Shown: piece by piece, positions 15,500 to 24,136 of the stretch
How positions within the stretch are numbered: position 1 is the first letter of the stretch
How the letters are laid out: each line of letters opens with the position of its first letter
Source: VRUE01 sp035693025
Lineage (GTDB): Bacteria; Actinomycetota; Thermoleophilia; Solirubrobacterales; 70-9
Assembly: GCA_035693025.1 (NCBI GenBank)
Contig: DASSHI010000040.1
Coordinates: forward strand, 1 to 64,000
Direction: 5' to 3'
Length of the DNA: 64,000 bases
Notes under the pieces: generated by a model
Told to the model about the DNA's origin: nothing
What the model saw: only the letters and a program-made list of their open reading frames with translations
Database searches by the model: none
Made by a program: the position numbers and the translations under genes

Positions 15500-16618
15500 T
15501 TAGCCATCCGCAGCGAGTCGATGGCGGAGCTTCAGGACGCGGGTCGCCGAGTCTTCGAAGGAGCTTCTGGAGAGGGCGCCTGATTTGAGGCCCCGGACGA
15601 GGGCGCGGTGGGCTTGGGTGGCTTCTGCGGGGTCGGTGTAGAGGAGGAGGTCGGCGCCGGCGGTGACGGCGGCGCGAGCGACCTTCGGGGTGCTGCCGAA
15701 CGCGTGGACGGCGACCGTGTCGAGGGCGTCGGTGATCGAGACGCCTTCGAAGCCCAGGCGACGGCGCAGCTCGCCGGTCGCGATCGCGCCGGAGAAGGCG
15801 GCCGGGCGGTTCGAGAAGGCCGGGTAGATAGCGGTGCTGAGCATGACCAGGGCGCCGCCGGCTTCGACGTAGGGACGGTAGGGCGCCTCGTCGACCCGAC
15901 GCAGCGTCCGCTTCGAAAGGCCGATCCGCTGCACCGCGTCGTCGGTGTTGAGGCGAGCCGAGCCGAGGCCGGGGAAGTGCTTGCCGGTCGCGGCGACGCC
16001 CCCTTCGCCCAGTCCCGCCGCGAAGGGCACGGCGGCCGCCGAGACCTGCGCCGCGGTCGAGCCGAAGCCGCGTTCGGTTTCGGCGATCGTGCCGCCGGGG
16101 CGGGCGACGTCGAGCACCGGGGCGAGATCGGCGTTGACCCCCAGATTGAGCAGATTGGCCGCAGCGCGGAAGCCCTGGGCGTGACTGAAAGCGGCGCCGC
16201 GGGCGCCCATAGCCTGCGCGGAGGCGGTCGGGGCGCCGCCGATCCGCTTCACCAGACCGCCCTCCTGGTCGATCATCGCCAGCAGCGGATCGCGCAACCC
16301 CGGTGGGCGCGGGATCGCCTGCAGGCCACGGATAAGACGCTGCCCGACCGCCCGGCTGGGCAGGTTGTCGGAGAAGAGCACGACGCCCGCCGCCTCGCCG
16401 GCCCGGATCATCCGCTTGACCTCGGCCGGTGGGCTCGCGCCCGGGAAGCCCAGCACGATCCGCTCCCCGGCCAGCTGGCTCGGCGTCAGCACGCTGGCCG
16501 CGCTGGGGCGCGACTCGGCGCCGTCGCCGAGCGTCACGCCGAAGGCGAAAGCGCCCACCGCGAGGCCGCACGCCGCTGCCGCCGCAAGCCGCCGACGCCT
16601 GATCGTCACCGCTGCCAC
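15500..16618 (-). CDS. Secreted/anchored glycoside hydrolase family 3 (beta-N-acetylhexosaminidase-like)
   Basis: 372 residues. A basic N-terminus and hydrophobic run (about 8-30) form a signal peptide or anchor. The catalytic barrel shows MIDQEGGLVKRI, the NagZ-type KHFPGLGSARLNTD and SITDALDTVAV, whose Asp is the nucleophile of family 3 enzymes. NagZ-like enzymes of actinobacteria cut N-acetylglucosamine from peptidoglycan fragments; here the signal suggests action outside the membrane. GTG start at 16618. The only neighbour on this strand is the inverted repeat at its 3' end. Confidence 0.87.
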   Translation of the reverse strand: MAAVTIRRRRLAAAAACGLAVGAFAFGVTLGDGAESRPSAASVLTPSQLAGERIVLGFPGASPPAEVKRMIRAGEAAGVVLFSDNLPSRAVGQRLIRGLQAIPRPPGLRDPLLAMIDQEGGLVKRIGGAPTASAQAMGARGAAFSHAQGFRAAANLLNLGVNADLAPVLDVARPGGTIAETERGFGSTAAQVSAAAVPFAAGLGEGGVAATGKHFPGLGSARLNTDDAVQRIGLSKRTLRRVDEAPYRPYVEAGGALVMLSTAIYPAFSNRPAAFSGAIATGELRRRLGFEGVSITDALDTVAVHAFGSTPKVARAAVTAGADLLLYTDPAEATQAHRALVRGLKSGALSRSSFEDSATRVLKLRHRLAADG

Positions 16619-16665
16619 ACCGACGGACCATAGGCGTCCGGGACGACTCCTAGCCTTGCGCCCGA

Positions 16666-17799
16666 ATGCCCCCCCTGATCGACTTCGAGGAAGCGCTGGC
16701 GCTCGGCGAGCTGAGCGACCACGAGGAGATCGGCGGGCTGGTCGAGCGCGCCTGGGCCGTGCGCCGGGAGAACTTCGGCGATTCGACCGACATGTGCTCG
16801 CTGGTCAACGCCAAGTCGGGCGGCTGCGCCGAGGACTGCGGCTTCTGCGCCCAGTCCCGCTACGCCGAGGCCGACACGCCGATGCACGCGATGATGGAGC
16901 CGGAGCAGATTCTCGAGCACGCGCGGGCCGCCGAGGCGGCGGGGGCGCACCGCTTCTGCATGGTCACCCAGGGCCAGGGGCTTTCGAAGAAAGACTTCAA
17001 GAAGATCCTCGAGGGCGCGAAGCTGGTCGCCGAGAACACCAACCTGAAGCGCTGCGCCTCGATCGGCCACATGTCGGCCGAACGCGCCAAGCAGCTGCGC
17101 GAGGCCGGCATCCAGCGCGTCCACCACAACGTCGAGTCCTCGCGCTCCTACTATCCGGAGGTCTCGACCACGGTCCGCTACGAGGGCCGGCTGCGGACGA
17201 TCGACGCGGTCAAGGAGGCCGGCCTGGAGACCTGCGTCGGCGGCATCCTCAACCTCGGCGAGTCGCCGCGACAGCGGGTCGAGATGGCCTTCGAGCTCTC
17301 CGAGCTCGAGCCGACCTCGGTGCCGATCAACCTGCTCAACCCGCGCGACGGCACCAAGTTCGGCGACCGCCCGTTGATGGACCCGTGGGAGGTCGTCAAG
17401 TGGGTGGCGATCTTCCGCCTGATCATCCCCGGCGCCCTCTTCCGCCTCTGCGGCGGGCGGGTCGAGAACCTCGGCGAGCTGCAGCCGCTGGCCGTCAAGG
17501 CGGGGCTCAACGGGGTGATGATGGGCAACTTCCTGACCACGCTCGGCGCCGAGCCCGAGGACGACCGGGCGATGTTCGAGGAGCTCGGGCTGAACGTGGC
17601 CCGACAACCCGACAACGGCGCCGACCCGCGGCCAGACAACCGCTCCGGCTGGCTCGAGGGCGAGACGCCGGCGACGCCGATCGACGAGCTGATCGACAAG
17701 CAGGACGAAGCCAGCTTCTGGGACCCCTCGACCCAGCTGCGGGTGATCAAGAAGACCAAGAAGCCCCCGCCCTACCCGGCGCGCCAGACAGCCGCATGA
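16666..17799 (+). CDS. bioB: Biotin synthase
   Basis: 377 residues, radical-SAM enzyme converting dethiobiotin to biotin by sulfur insertion. The cluster motif is CAEDCGFC (Cys54, Cys58, Cys61), preceded by the typical SLVNAKSGGC; later motifs HHNVESS, GGILNLGES and PINLLNPRDGTKF give the SAM and [2Fe-2S] sites, with RLCGGRVENL near the end. The C-terminus has about 60 extra residues, rich in Pro and Asp, beyond the E. coli protein, as in several actinobacteria. bioF follows with ATGA overlap and bioD with TTGA overlap. I see no BirA operator in the short gap upstream. Confidence 0.96.
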   Translation: MPPLIDFEEALALGELSDHEEIGGLVERAWAVRRENFGDSTDMCSLVNAKSGGCAEDCGFCAQSRYAEADTPMHAMMEPEQILEHARAAEAAGAHRFCMVTQGQGLSKKDFKKILEGAKLVAENTNLKRCASIGHMSAERAKQLREAGIQRVHHNVESSRSYYPEVSTTVRYEGRLRTIDAVKEAGLETCVGGILNLGESPRQRVEMAFELSELEPTSVPINLLNPRDGTKFGDRPLMDPWEVVKWVAIFRLIIPGALFRLCGGRVENLGELQPLAVKAGLNGVMMGNFLTTLGAEPEDDRAMFEELGLNVARQPDNGADPRPDNRSGWLEGETPATPIDELIDKQDEASFWDPSTQLRVIKKTKKPPPYPARQTAA

Positions 17800-18980
17800 G
17801 CGACCTCGCGGAGCGGCTGGAGGAGCTTCGCGCGAGCGGGCTCCACCGCCGGCTGCGCCTGATCGAAGGGGCGCAGGGGCCGCGGGTCCAGCTCGACGGC
17901 GAGCCGGTGCTGTTGCTCTGCTCGAACGACTACCTCGGCCTGGCCGGCCACCCGCGGGTGCGCGAAGCCGCTGCCGAGGCGGCGCTCCGCTGGGGCGCCG
18001 GCGCCGGCGCCTCGCGGCTGATCTCCGGCAACATGGCGTCGCACCATAGGCTGGAGCGGCGACTGGCCGAGTTCAAGGGCTACGAGGCGGCGCTGCTCTT
18101 CGGCTCGGGCTACCTGGCTAACGTCGGCGCGATCTCCGCCCTGGCCGGGCGCGACAGCGTCGTCTTCTCCGACGAGCTCAACCACGCCAGCATCGTCGAC
18201 GGCTGCCGCCTCGCGCGAGCCGAGACCTTCGTCTACCGACACGGCGACGCCGAGCACCTCGCCTGGGGATTGCGCGAGGCGGCGGGGCGGGGCTCGCTGA
18301 TCGTCAGCGACGGCGTCTTCTCGATGGACGGCGACGTCGCCCCGCTCGAGGACCTGGCGCGGCTGGCGCGCGAGCACGGCTGCCGGCTGATGATCGACGA
18401 GGCGCACGCGACCGGGGCGCTCGGGCCGGGCGGCCGCGGTTCGGTCGCCGCGGCAGGCCTCGGCGAGGAGGTCGACCTGGTGGTCGGCACGCTCGGCAAG
18501 GCGCTCGGCTCCTACGGCGCCTACGTCTGCGCAAGCGTCGAGCTGCGCGAATACCTGCTCAACACGGCGCGTTCCTTCATCTTCTCGACGGCGCTGCCAC
18601 CGCCGGTGCCGGCGGCGGCGCTGGCCGCGCTGGAGATCCTCGAAGCGGAGCCGCAGCGGGTGCGGCGCCTCGGCGCCAACGCGGCCGCGCTGCGCGAGGC
18701 GCTTCGGGCGGAGGGCCTTGCCGCCGGCGGGGGGACTAGCCAGATCGTGCCGCTCGAGGTCGGCGAGGCCGAGCCGACGATGGCGCTCTGCGAGCGCCTG
18801 CTCGAGCGCGGCGTCTTCGCGCAGGGCATCCGCCCGCCCACCGTCCCCCCCGGCTCCTCGCGCCTGCGCTTCAGCGTGATGGCGACTCACGAGGAGGCGG
18901 AGCTGCGCGAGGCGGCACGGCTGACGGGAGACGCTGCGCGCGAGGTGGGCATCGGCGCTTCGATCCCCCTGGCTGCTTGA
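17796..18980 (+). CDS. bioF: 8-amino-7-oxononanoate synthase
   Basis: 394 residues, PLP-dependent alpha-oxoamine synthase. Key features: LLCSNDYLGLAGHPRV near the N-terminus, GAGASRLISGN, DEAHATGALGPGGRG for the cofactor, and VGTLGKALGSYG with the PLP Lys235. It condenses alanine with pimeloyl-ACP or pimeloyl-CoA in the first ring-building step of biotin synthesis. ATG 17796 overlaps the bioB stop, so translation is coupled; the related KBL and serine palmitoyltransferase are less likely given the operon. Confidence 0.95.
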   Translation: MSDLAERLEELRASGLHRRLRLIEGAQGPRVQLDGEPVLLLCSNDYLGLAGHPRVREAAAEAALRWGAGAGASRLISGNMASHHRLERRLAEFKGYEAALLFGSGYLANVGAISALAGRDSVVFSDELNHASIVDGCRLARAETFVYRHGDAEHLAWGLREAAGRGSLIVSDGVFSMDGDVAPLEDLARLAREHGCRLMIDEAHATGALGPGGRGSVAAAGLGEEVDLVVGTLGKALGSYGAYVCASVELREYLLNTARSFIFSTALPPPVPAAALAALEILEAEPQRVRRLGANAAALREALRAEGLAAGGGTSQIVPLEVGEAEPTMALCERLLERGVFAQGIRPPTVPPGSSRLRFSVMATHEEAELREAARLTGDAAREVGIGASIPLAA

Positions 18981-19657
18981 GGGGCTTCTTCGTCACCGGG
19001 ACCGGGACGGAGGTCGGCAAGACCATCGTCGCCGCCGCGATCGCCCGCACGCTGGCCGGCGAAGGGCAGCGCGTCGCGGTCTTCAAGCCTGCGGTGACCG
19101 GCCTCGAGGAGGAGGGTGAGCCCGACCACACCCTGCTGCGCCGCGCGGCGGGCTCGGAGCAGAGCGACGCGGAGATCGCGCCCTATCGCTACGGCCCGCC
19201 GATGTCGCCGCACCTGGCCGCACCGCTGGCGGGCGAGGAGATCTCGCGCGAGCGGCTGCTCGAAGGCGCCCGTGCCGCCGGGGCGGATGCCGACGCGCTC
19301 GTCTGCGAGGGCGTCGGCGGGCTGCTGGTCCCGCTTGCCGCCGGCTACCTCGTTCGCGACCTCGCCGGCGACCTCGGCCTGCCGCTCGTCATCGCCGCTT
19401 CGCCCGGCCTGGGGACGATCAACCACACCCTGTTGACGATCGAGGCGGCGCGCTCGGCCGGGCTCGACGTCGCCGTCGTCGTCTTCACCCCCTGGCCGCA
19501 GGAGCCGTCGGCGGTCGAGCAATCCAACCGCGAGACGATCGGCGCGCTCGGCGAAGTCGAGGTCGAGACGCTGCCGCGCCTCGACCTCTCCTCGCCTACG
19601 ACCTGGCCGCGGCTAGCTCCGCCTCCTCGGCGGCAAGCCCGGAGCCGCCTGGGTTGA
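18977..19657 (+). CDS. bioD: Dethiobiotin synthetase
   Basis: 226 residues from TTG 18977, which overlaps the bioF stop. FFVTGTGTEVGKTIVAAAIA is the diagnostic BioD P-loop, followed by FKPAVTG, MSPHLAAPLAG and CEGVGGLLVPL. It closes the ureido ring of biotin with ATP and CO2. Binding as a dimer in the cytosol is usual. The last 62 bases overlap the convergent DHA2 exporter, so the Arg/Pro-rich C-terminal tail may not be conserved. bioA is not next in line but 4.5 kb further on. Confidence 0.94.
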   Translation: MRGFFVTGTGTEVGKTIVAAAIARTLAGEGQRVAVFKPAVTGLEEEGEPDHTLLRRAAGSEQSDAEIAPYRYGPPMSPHLAAPLAGEEISRERLLEGARAAGADADALVCEGVGGLLVPLAAGYLVRDLAGDLGLPLVIAASPGLGTINHTLLTIEAARSAGLDVAVVVFTPWPQEPSAVEQSNRETIGALGEVEVETLPRLDLSSPTTWPRLAPPPRRQARSRLG

Positions 19658-21092
19658 CGGCGGCCTCGGCCGCCTCGGAGCTGACCTCTTTCGGCCTGGC
19701 GTTGATCGAGACCGCGGCGATCACGGCGCCGACGGCGACAACGGCAGCCGAGATCCACATCGCGTTGCTCAGCCCGTCGACGAACTGCTGGGGGGTGGCG
19801 GTCTCGAAGCTGCTGCCCGCCGCGGCCTGGAAGATCGCGCCGCTGACGGCGATGCCGAGGCTGCCGCCGACCATGCGAAACATCGAGAGCACGCCCGAGG
19901 CGATGCCGGCTTTCTGCACCGAGACGGCATTCATCGCCGCGCTCGTCATCGGTGACATCGTCAGTGCGATGCCGATGCCGAGCAGCATGAAGCCCGTCAG
20001 CAGATCGAGGTATCCCGAGTCGACCGCGATCCCGGTGAACGTGTAGAGGGAGGCCGTGAGGATCGTCAGCCCGGCGACGATCAGCCAGCGTGGCCCGAAG
20101 CGGTCGGCGAGCCGTCCGGCCACCGGCGCGACGCCGACGATCATCAGGGTCGAGGGCAGGAAGCGCACGCCCGCCTCCAGCGGCGAATAGCGGAGGATGT
20201 CCTGCATGTAGAGGGCGAGGAAGAAGAAGACGCCCATCATCGCGAAGGTGATGATCAGCGCCACCACCACCGCGCCGAGGAAGTTGCGGTCCTTGAAGAA
20301 GCGGAATTCGACCATCGGCACCTTGACGCGAAGCTCGACCTGGACGAAGGCGATCGCCCCGATCACCGCGCCGGCCAGCAGCCCGACGATCGCGGGCGAG
20401 TTCCAGCCCCAGCTGTTGCCCTCGACCAAAGCCAGCACCAGGGCGGTGAGGCTCGCAGTCAGCGTCGCCACGCCGAGGTAGTCGACGTCGCGACCGACCG
20501 TGGTGTCGCGCGACTCGCGCACGGCGAAGACCGTCGCCGTGACGGCCCCGATCGCCACCGGGATGTTGAGGTAGAAGATCGCGCGCCAGCTGACGTGCTC
20601 GGTGAGGAAGCCGCCGAGCACCGGGCCGACGGCCAGGGCGAGGGCGGAGACCCCGGCCCAGGTGCCCATCGCCTTGCCGCGCTCGTGGGCTGGGAACGCG
20701 TCGGTGATGATCGACAACGTGCCCGGCATCATCAGCGCCGCGCCGACGCCCTGCACGACCCGGCTGATCACCAGGTCGGTGGCGCCCTGGGCGAAGCCCG
20801 CGGTGGCCGAGGAGAGGGCGAAGATGACGACGCCGAAGAGGAACATGCGGCGGCGGCCGAAGATGTCTCCGAGGCGCCCGCCGGTCGCCAGCAGCACGGC
20901 GAACGACAGCGTGTAGCCGTTGATCGTCCACTCGAGGCCGGAGATGGAGGCGCCGAGATCGCGCTGGATCGACGGCAGGGCGACGTTCACGACCGTGTTG
21001 TCGAGCATGATCATGAACAGTGCGAAGCACATCGCACCGAGCGTCCACCACTTGCGGTTTTCGTCGGTGATCAGGTGGCTGTAACGGGTCAA
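19596..21092 (-). CDS. DHA2-family (14-TM) major facilitator drug/proton antiporter
   Basis: 498 residues, mostly hydrophobic, consistent with 14 membrane spans as in EmrB/QacA. LDNTVVNVALPSIQRDLG in span 1 is the DHA2 signature, GGRLGDIFGRRRMFLFG is the loop 2-3 motif A, and SRVVQGVGAALMMPGTLSII is motif B/C. It should export hydrophobic compounds against a proton gradient. The TTG start at 21092 overlaps the stop of the marR gene (TTGA), so regulator and exporter form one unit. The C-terminal tail is Ala/Glu-rich and hydrophilic and overlaps bioD. Confidence 0.93.
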   Translation of the reverse strand: MTRYSHLITDENRKWWTLGAMCFALFMIMLDNTVVNVALPSIQRDLGASISGLEWTINGYTLSFAVLLATGGRLGDIFGRRRMFLFGVVIFALSSATAGFAQGATDLVISRVVQGVGAALMMPGTLSIITDAFPAHERGKAMGTWAGVSALALAVGPVLGGFLTEHVSWRAIFYLNIPVAIGAVTATVFAVRESRDTTVGRDVDYLGVATLTASLTALVLALVEGNSWGWNSPAIVGLLAGAVIGAIAFVQVELRVKVPMVEFRFFKDRNFLGAVVVALIITFAMMGVFFFLALYMQDILRYSPLEAGVRFLPSTLMIVGVAPVAGRLADRFGPRWLIVAGLTILTASLYTFTGIAVDSGYLDLLTGFMLLGIGIALTMSPMTSAAMNAVSVQKAGIASGVLSMFRMVGGSLGIAVSGAIFQAAAGSSFETATPQQFVDGLSNAMWISAAVVAVGAVIAAVSINARPKEVSSEAAEAAVNPGGSGLAAEEAELAAARS

Positions 21093-21616
21093 GCGTTGAC
21101 TCCCTTCAAATGCTCATAGGTCTTGGAGATGTCCTCCCGGTCCATCAGCGCCTCGATCGCCGCGTCGAGCTTGCGACGCTGCGTTGCGCTGAGGCTCTCG
21201 GCGAAGGCCTCGAGGCCCGCCTGGCGGACGACGAGCAGCGTGTCGACCAGCTCCTTGCCCTTGTCGGTGATCGCGACCCGGCGCACGCGCCGGTCCTCGG
21301 GGTCCTCGACTCGGGTGGCGAGCCCTTCACAAACGAGGGCGTCCACCGCCCTGCTCATCGAGGGGACCGAGACGCTGAACGTCTCGGCGAGTTCGCTCAC
21401 CTGCCGGGGCTGGTTCCCCTCTCCGATCCCGCCCAGCTCGAGCAGCGCCTTGCACTGCGTCATCGAGAGGCCGGACTCCTCGATCACCCGCAGCTGGTTG
21501 CCGCGGTCGTAGAGGAAGACGTGCCGCATCAGCGCGCTCAACCGGGCCGCGGTGTCCTGCGCCCCCGCGCTCACGTCGGCTTTCTCGGTCATCGCTGCGA
21601 TTTCGCTCGCTTGCAT
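21089..21616 (-). CDS. MarR-family transcriptional regulator
   Basis: 175 residues from ATG 21616 (ATG 21592 is possible; the more upstream start looks like an untranslated leader). The winged helix shows VSELAETFSVSVPSMSRAVDALVCEGLATR as the recognition region and VEDPEDRRVRRVAITDKGKEL as the wing. It very likely represses its own operon with the DHA2 exporter and responds to a lipophilic ligand. A pair of nested inverted repeats lies 23-55 bases upstream of the start (21639-21670), the likely operator. Confidence 0.92.
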   Translation of the reverse strand: MQASEIAAMTEKADVSAGAQDTAARLSALMRHVFLYDRGNQLRVIEESGLSMTQCKALLELGGIGEGNQPRQVSELAETFSVSVPSMSRAVDALVCEGLATRVEDPEDRRVRRVAITDKGKELVDTLLVVRQAGLEAFAESLSATQRRKLDAAIEALMDREDISKTYEHLKGVNA

Positions 21617-21638
21617 GCGAACGATGGTTGCAACAGAA

Positions 21639-21683
21639 CAACTATTTCTCAAGCGCAATAGTTGCTTGAGTGATCTATATCAC
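21639..21683. promoter_or_regulatory. Nested palindromes upstream of marR (operator candidates)
   Basis: Three inverted repeats overlap: CAACTATT-N10-AATAGTTG (21639-21664), CTCAAGC-N9-GCTTGAG (21648-21670) and GTGAT-CTAT-ATCAC (21670-21683, over the desaturase stop). This AT-rich patch stands out from its surroundings and is the expected location for MarR binding; the third may help end the desaturase message. Confidence 0.6.
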
Positions 21684-22936
21684 GCAGGCTCGTGCTCCTC
21701 GGCCCGGTAGGGGCCCGGCTTCTCGCGCTGGTGGCCGCCCGGGAAGGCGAGCCGGAGGATGGTCCGCTGCACCATGCCCAGCTGCTGGCTGAACGGGCCG
21801 CTGTTGTAGGGGAGCTCGTAGCGCTCGCAGATCTCCTTCACCTGGGGCGCGATCTCGGCGTAGCGGGTGCTCGGCAGGTCGGGGAAGAGATGGTGCTCGA
21901 CCTGGTAGCCGAGGTTGCCGCTGGCGACGTGGAACAGCGGGCTGCCCTCGATGTTGGCGGCACCGACGAGCTGGCGCACATACCAGCCGCCGCGGCTCTC
22001 GTCCTCGACCTCCTCCGGGCTGAAGGTGTAGGTCTGGTCGGGGAAGTGGCCGCAGAAGATGATCGCGTAGGCCCAGACGTTGCGAATCACGTTTGCGGTG
22101 GCGTCGGCCGAGACGGTCGAGCGGTAGGCCTCCGCGCCGGCACGCGCGGCGGAGCCGAGGACGTCGGCGAGGCCGCCGCGGCGCCCACGGCCGCCGCGGC
22201 GCCCACGGCGCCCACGGCGCCCTTCGAGCGCGGCCTCGGCCGCCGCGGTCGCCAGCGCGCTCAGCAACGGCCAGGCGATGTAGTCCTTGACCACCTGGCT
22301 CTTCGCCTTTTCCTTGATCCCGGCCAGCTCGCGCTTGACCTGGGCCTTCGTTTTCTTGCCCGTGCGGATCGCCTCGAAATCGAGGTCGTGGAACGCCACC
22401 CCCCACTCGAAGAACGCCGCCAGCACCAGGTTGTAGAGCGGCTGGAGGAGATAGACCGGATGCCACTTCTGCTGCGGGTCGATCCGCATGATCTCGTAGC
22501 CGAGGTCCTTGTCCTTGCCGAGGATGTTGGTGAAGGTGTGGTGGACGTAGTTGTGCGAGTGCTTCCACGCCTCCGCCGTCGAGGCGGTGTCCCAGTCCCA
22601 GGTCGAGGAGTTGATCTGGGGGTCGTTCATCCAGTCCCACTGGCCGTGCAGGACGTTGTGGCCGATCTCCATGTTCTCGAGGATCTTGGCCATCGAAAGC
22701 GCGGCCGTTCCCGCGATCCACGCCGGCCGCGAACGCGAGCCGAGCAGCAGCGCGCGCCCGCTCACGGCGAGGCGGCGCTGCATCGCGATCATGCTCTCGA
22801 TGTAGCGGCGATCGCGGGCGCCGAGGTCGGCGAAGACCCGGTCTTTGATCGCGTCGAACTCGCGTCCCAGCTCGTCGAGCTGGTCGCTGGAGAGGTGGCT
22901 GAGTGGACTGGCGGTCTCGGTGCTCGTTGCGGTCAT
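21680..22936 (-). CDS. Membrane fatty-acid desaturase (acyl-lipid/acyl-CoA type)
   Basis: 418 residues with the three histidine boxes of di-iron desaturases: GHNVLHGQW, HSHNYVHHT and QVEHHLFPDL. Hydrophobic segments lie between boxes. Similar to mycobacterial DesA3-type enzymes that put a double bond into acyl chains using a ferredoxin-reductase partner; such a partner is encoded directly upstream (19-base gap, GAAAGG before the ATG). An insertion of about 20 residues rich in Arg and Gly (near residue 240) sits in a loop and is encoded by GC-rich tandem repeats; family members usually lack it. Likely regulated with the reductase gene from the palindrome at 24065. Confidence 0.92.
   Translation of the reverse strand: MTATSTETASPLSHLSSDQLDELGREFDAIKDRVFADLGARDRRYIESMIAMQRRLAVSGRALLLGSRSRPAWIAGTAALSMAKILENMEIGHNVLHGQWDWMNDPQINSSTWDWDTASTAEAWKHSHNYVHHTFTNILGKDKDLGYEIMRIDPQQKWHPVYLLQPLYNLVLAAFFEWGVAFHDLDFEAIRTGKKTKAQVKRELAGIKEKAKSQVVKDYIAWPLLSALATAAAEAALEGRRGRRGRRGGRGRRGGLADVLGSAARAGAEAYRSTVSADATANVIRNVWAYAIIFCGHFPDQTYTFSPEEVEDESRGGWYVRQLVGAANIEGSPLFHVASGNLGYQVEHHLFPDLPSTRYAEIAPQVKEICERYELPYNSGPFSQQLGMVQRTILRLAFPGGHQREKPGPYRAEEHEPA
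22171..22224. repeat. GC-only tandem repeats inside the desaturase gene
   Basis: Two copies of an 18-base unit (GGCCGCCGCGGCGCCCAC, 22171-22206) are followed by two copies of its last nine bases. On the minus strand they encode an Arg/Gly-rich loop. Slippage could change its length in steps of three or six residues without breaking the frame. Confidence 0.7.
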
Positions 22937-22955
22937 CGTCTGCCTTTCGGTTGTC

Positions 22956-24053
22956 TCAAAGCGCTATCTCGATCGGGCCCTCGGGCGCGTTGACGCAGGT
23001 GCGGATCATTTCCCCGTGCTTGCCATGGACTTCCCCGGTTCGCAGGTCGCGAACCTCTCCCGAGCAGAGCCTGCCCACGCAGGTGTGGCAGATGCCCATC
23101 CGGCAGCCGAAGGGAAGGACGGCGCCGGCCTCCTCGCCGGCGACGAGGATCGGCGTGGCGCCGTCGCACTCCGCCTCGACTCCGCTCTTGGCGAACCGCA
23201 CGCTGCCGCCCTCCCCCCCGCCGGGGTCGCCGCCGATCATCGGCTGGAAGCGCTCGATGCTGAGCATCTCCGCGACTCCCTCCCCCTCCCAGTGCTCGCT
23301 CATCGCATCGAGCATCTCGCCGGGCCCCGAGATGAAGGTGTGGCGGGTGCGCCAGTCGGGACAGAGATCGTCGAGGTCGCCCGGGCCGATGCGTCCCTGC
23401 TCGCCGCTGATCCTCAGCCGCAGGCGATAGCCGGGATGGGCCTCGTCGATCTCGCGCAGGCGCTCGGCGAAGATCACGTCGCTCGCGGTGCGGGCGGAGT
23501 GGATGTGAGCCACGTCGTCGACCGCCTCGGCGTGGTGGAGGCTGCGCAGCATGCTCATGATCGGCGTGATGCCGCTGCCGGCGCTGATGAAGAGCAGCTT
23601 CTCGGGAGCCGGATCGGGAAGGACGAAGGTGCCTTCCACCCCGCCGAGCCGGACGACGTCCCCCGGCCTGGCCTGGCGCACCAGGTAGGGCGAGACCTTG
23701 CCCGTGTCGACGAGCTTCGGCGTGATGCTGATGCAGCCGTCCGGGCGGCCGGGCTCGGAGGTGAGCGAATAGGCGCGCCAGTGGTGCACGCCGTCGATCA
23801 CGACTCCGATCCTCAGATACTGGCCCGGCAGGTGGCCCGGCCATTCGTAGCCGGGGCGGATCAGCACGGTCACGGTGTCGGCCGTCTCTTCCTCGATCCG
23901 CTCGATCCGGCCGCGCAGCTCGCGCGTCGACCAGAGCGGATTGATCAGTTCCAGGTAGTCGTCGGGCAGCAACGGGCTGAAGAGGGCGCGGACCGCCCGC
24001 AGCGCGCGACGCCGAACGGGGGAAACCTTTGGGATCGCTCCACGCTCAGCCAT
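22956..24053 (-). CDS. Ferredoxin reductase with C-terminal 2Fe-2S domain (desaturase partner)
   Basis: 365 residues from ATG 24053. An FAD-binding barrel holds HWRAYSLTSEPG (the RxYS flavin motif), the NAD(P) domain has LFISAGSGITPIMSMLR, and the C-terminal plant-type ferredoxin domain carries PFGCRMGICHTCVGRLCSG with a distal CVN, the four Cys of a [2Fe-2S] cluster. The arrangement matches mycobacterial Rv3230c, the electron donor of desaturase DesA3 (family knowledge). It passes electrons from NADPH to the desaturase encoded next. The palindrome TTACATC-GTTT-GATGTAA lies 12 bases upstream of the start. Confidence 0.93.
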   Translation of the reverse strand: MAERGAIPKVSPVRRRALRAVRALFSPLLPDDYLELINPLWSTRELRGRIERIEEETADTVTVLIRPGYEWPGHLPGQYLRIGVVIDGVHHWRAYSLTSEPGRPDGCISITPKLVDTGKVSPYLVRQARPGDVVRLGGVEGTFVLPDPAPEKLLFISAGSGITPIMSMLRSLHHAEAVDDVAHIHSARTASDVIFAERLREIDEAHPGYRLRLRISGEQGRIGPGDLDDLCPDWRTRHTFISGPGEMLDAMSEHWEGEGVAEMLSIERFQPMIGGDPGGGEGGSVRFAKSGVEAECDGATPILVAGEEAGAVLPFGCRMGICHTCVGRLCSGEVRDLRTGEVHGKHGEMIRTCVNAPEGPIEIAL

Positions 24054-24064
24054 CGGAGGGAACG

Positions 24065-24082
24065 TTACATCGTTTGATGTAA
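24065..24082. promoter_or_regulatory. Perfect palindrome before the reductase-desaturase operon
   Basis: TTACATCGTTTGATGTAA is a perfect 7-bp inverted repeat with a 4-base centre, lying between the divergent reductase gene and bioA. Size and position fit a TetR-type operator controlling fatty-acid desaturation, and possibly bioA. No TetR gene is in the window. Confidence 0.6.
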
Positions 24083-24136
24083 AAGTCTGTGAAGTGCCGC
24101 ACGTTGGCATGACAGTTACCCGCCGCCGCCAGGACT

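Noticed and set aside
16365..18980. An 871-codon plus-strand frame covering bioB
   Set aside because: It runs out of frame through bioB as Arg/Pro-rich nonsense; only its last 394 codons, from ATG 17796, are real (bioF).
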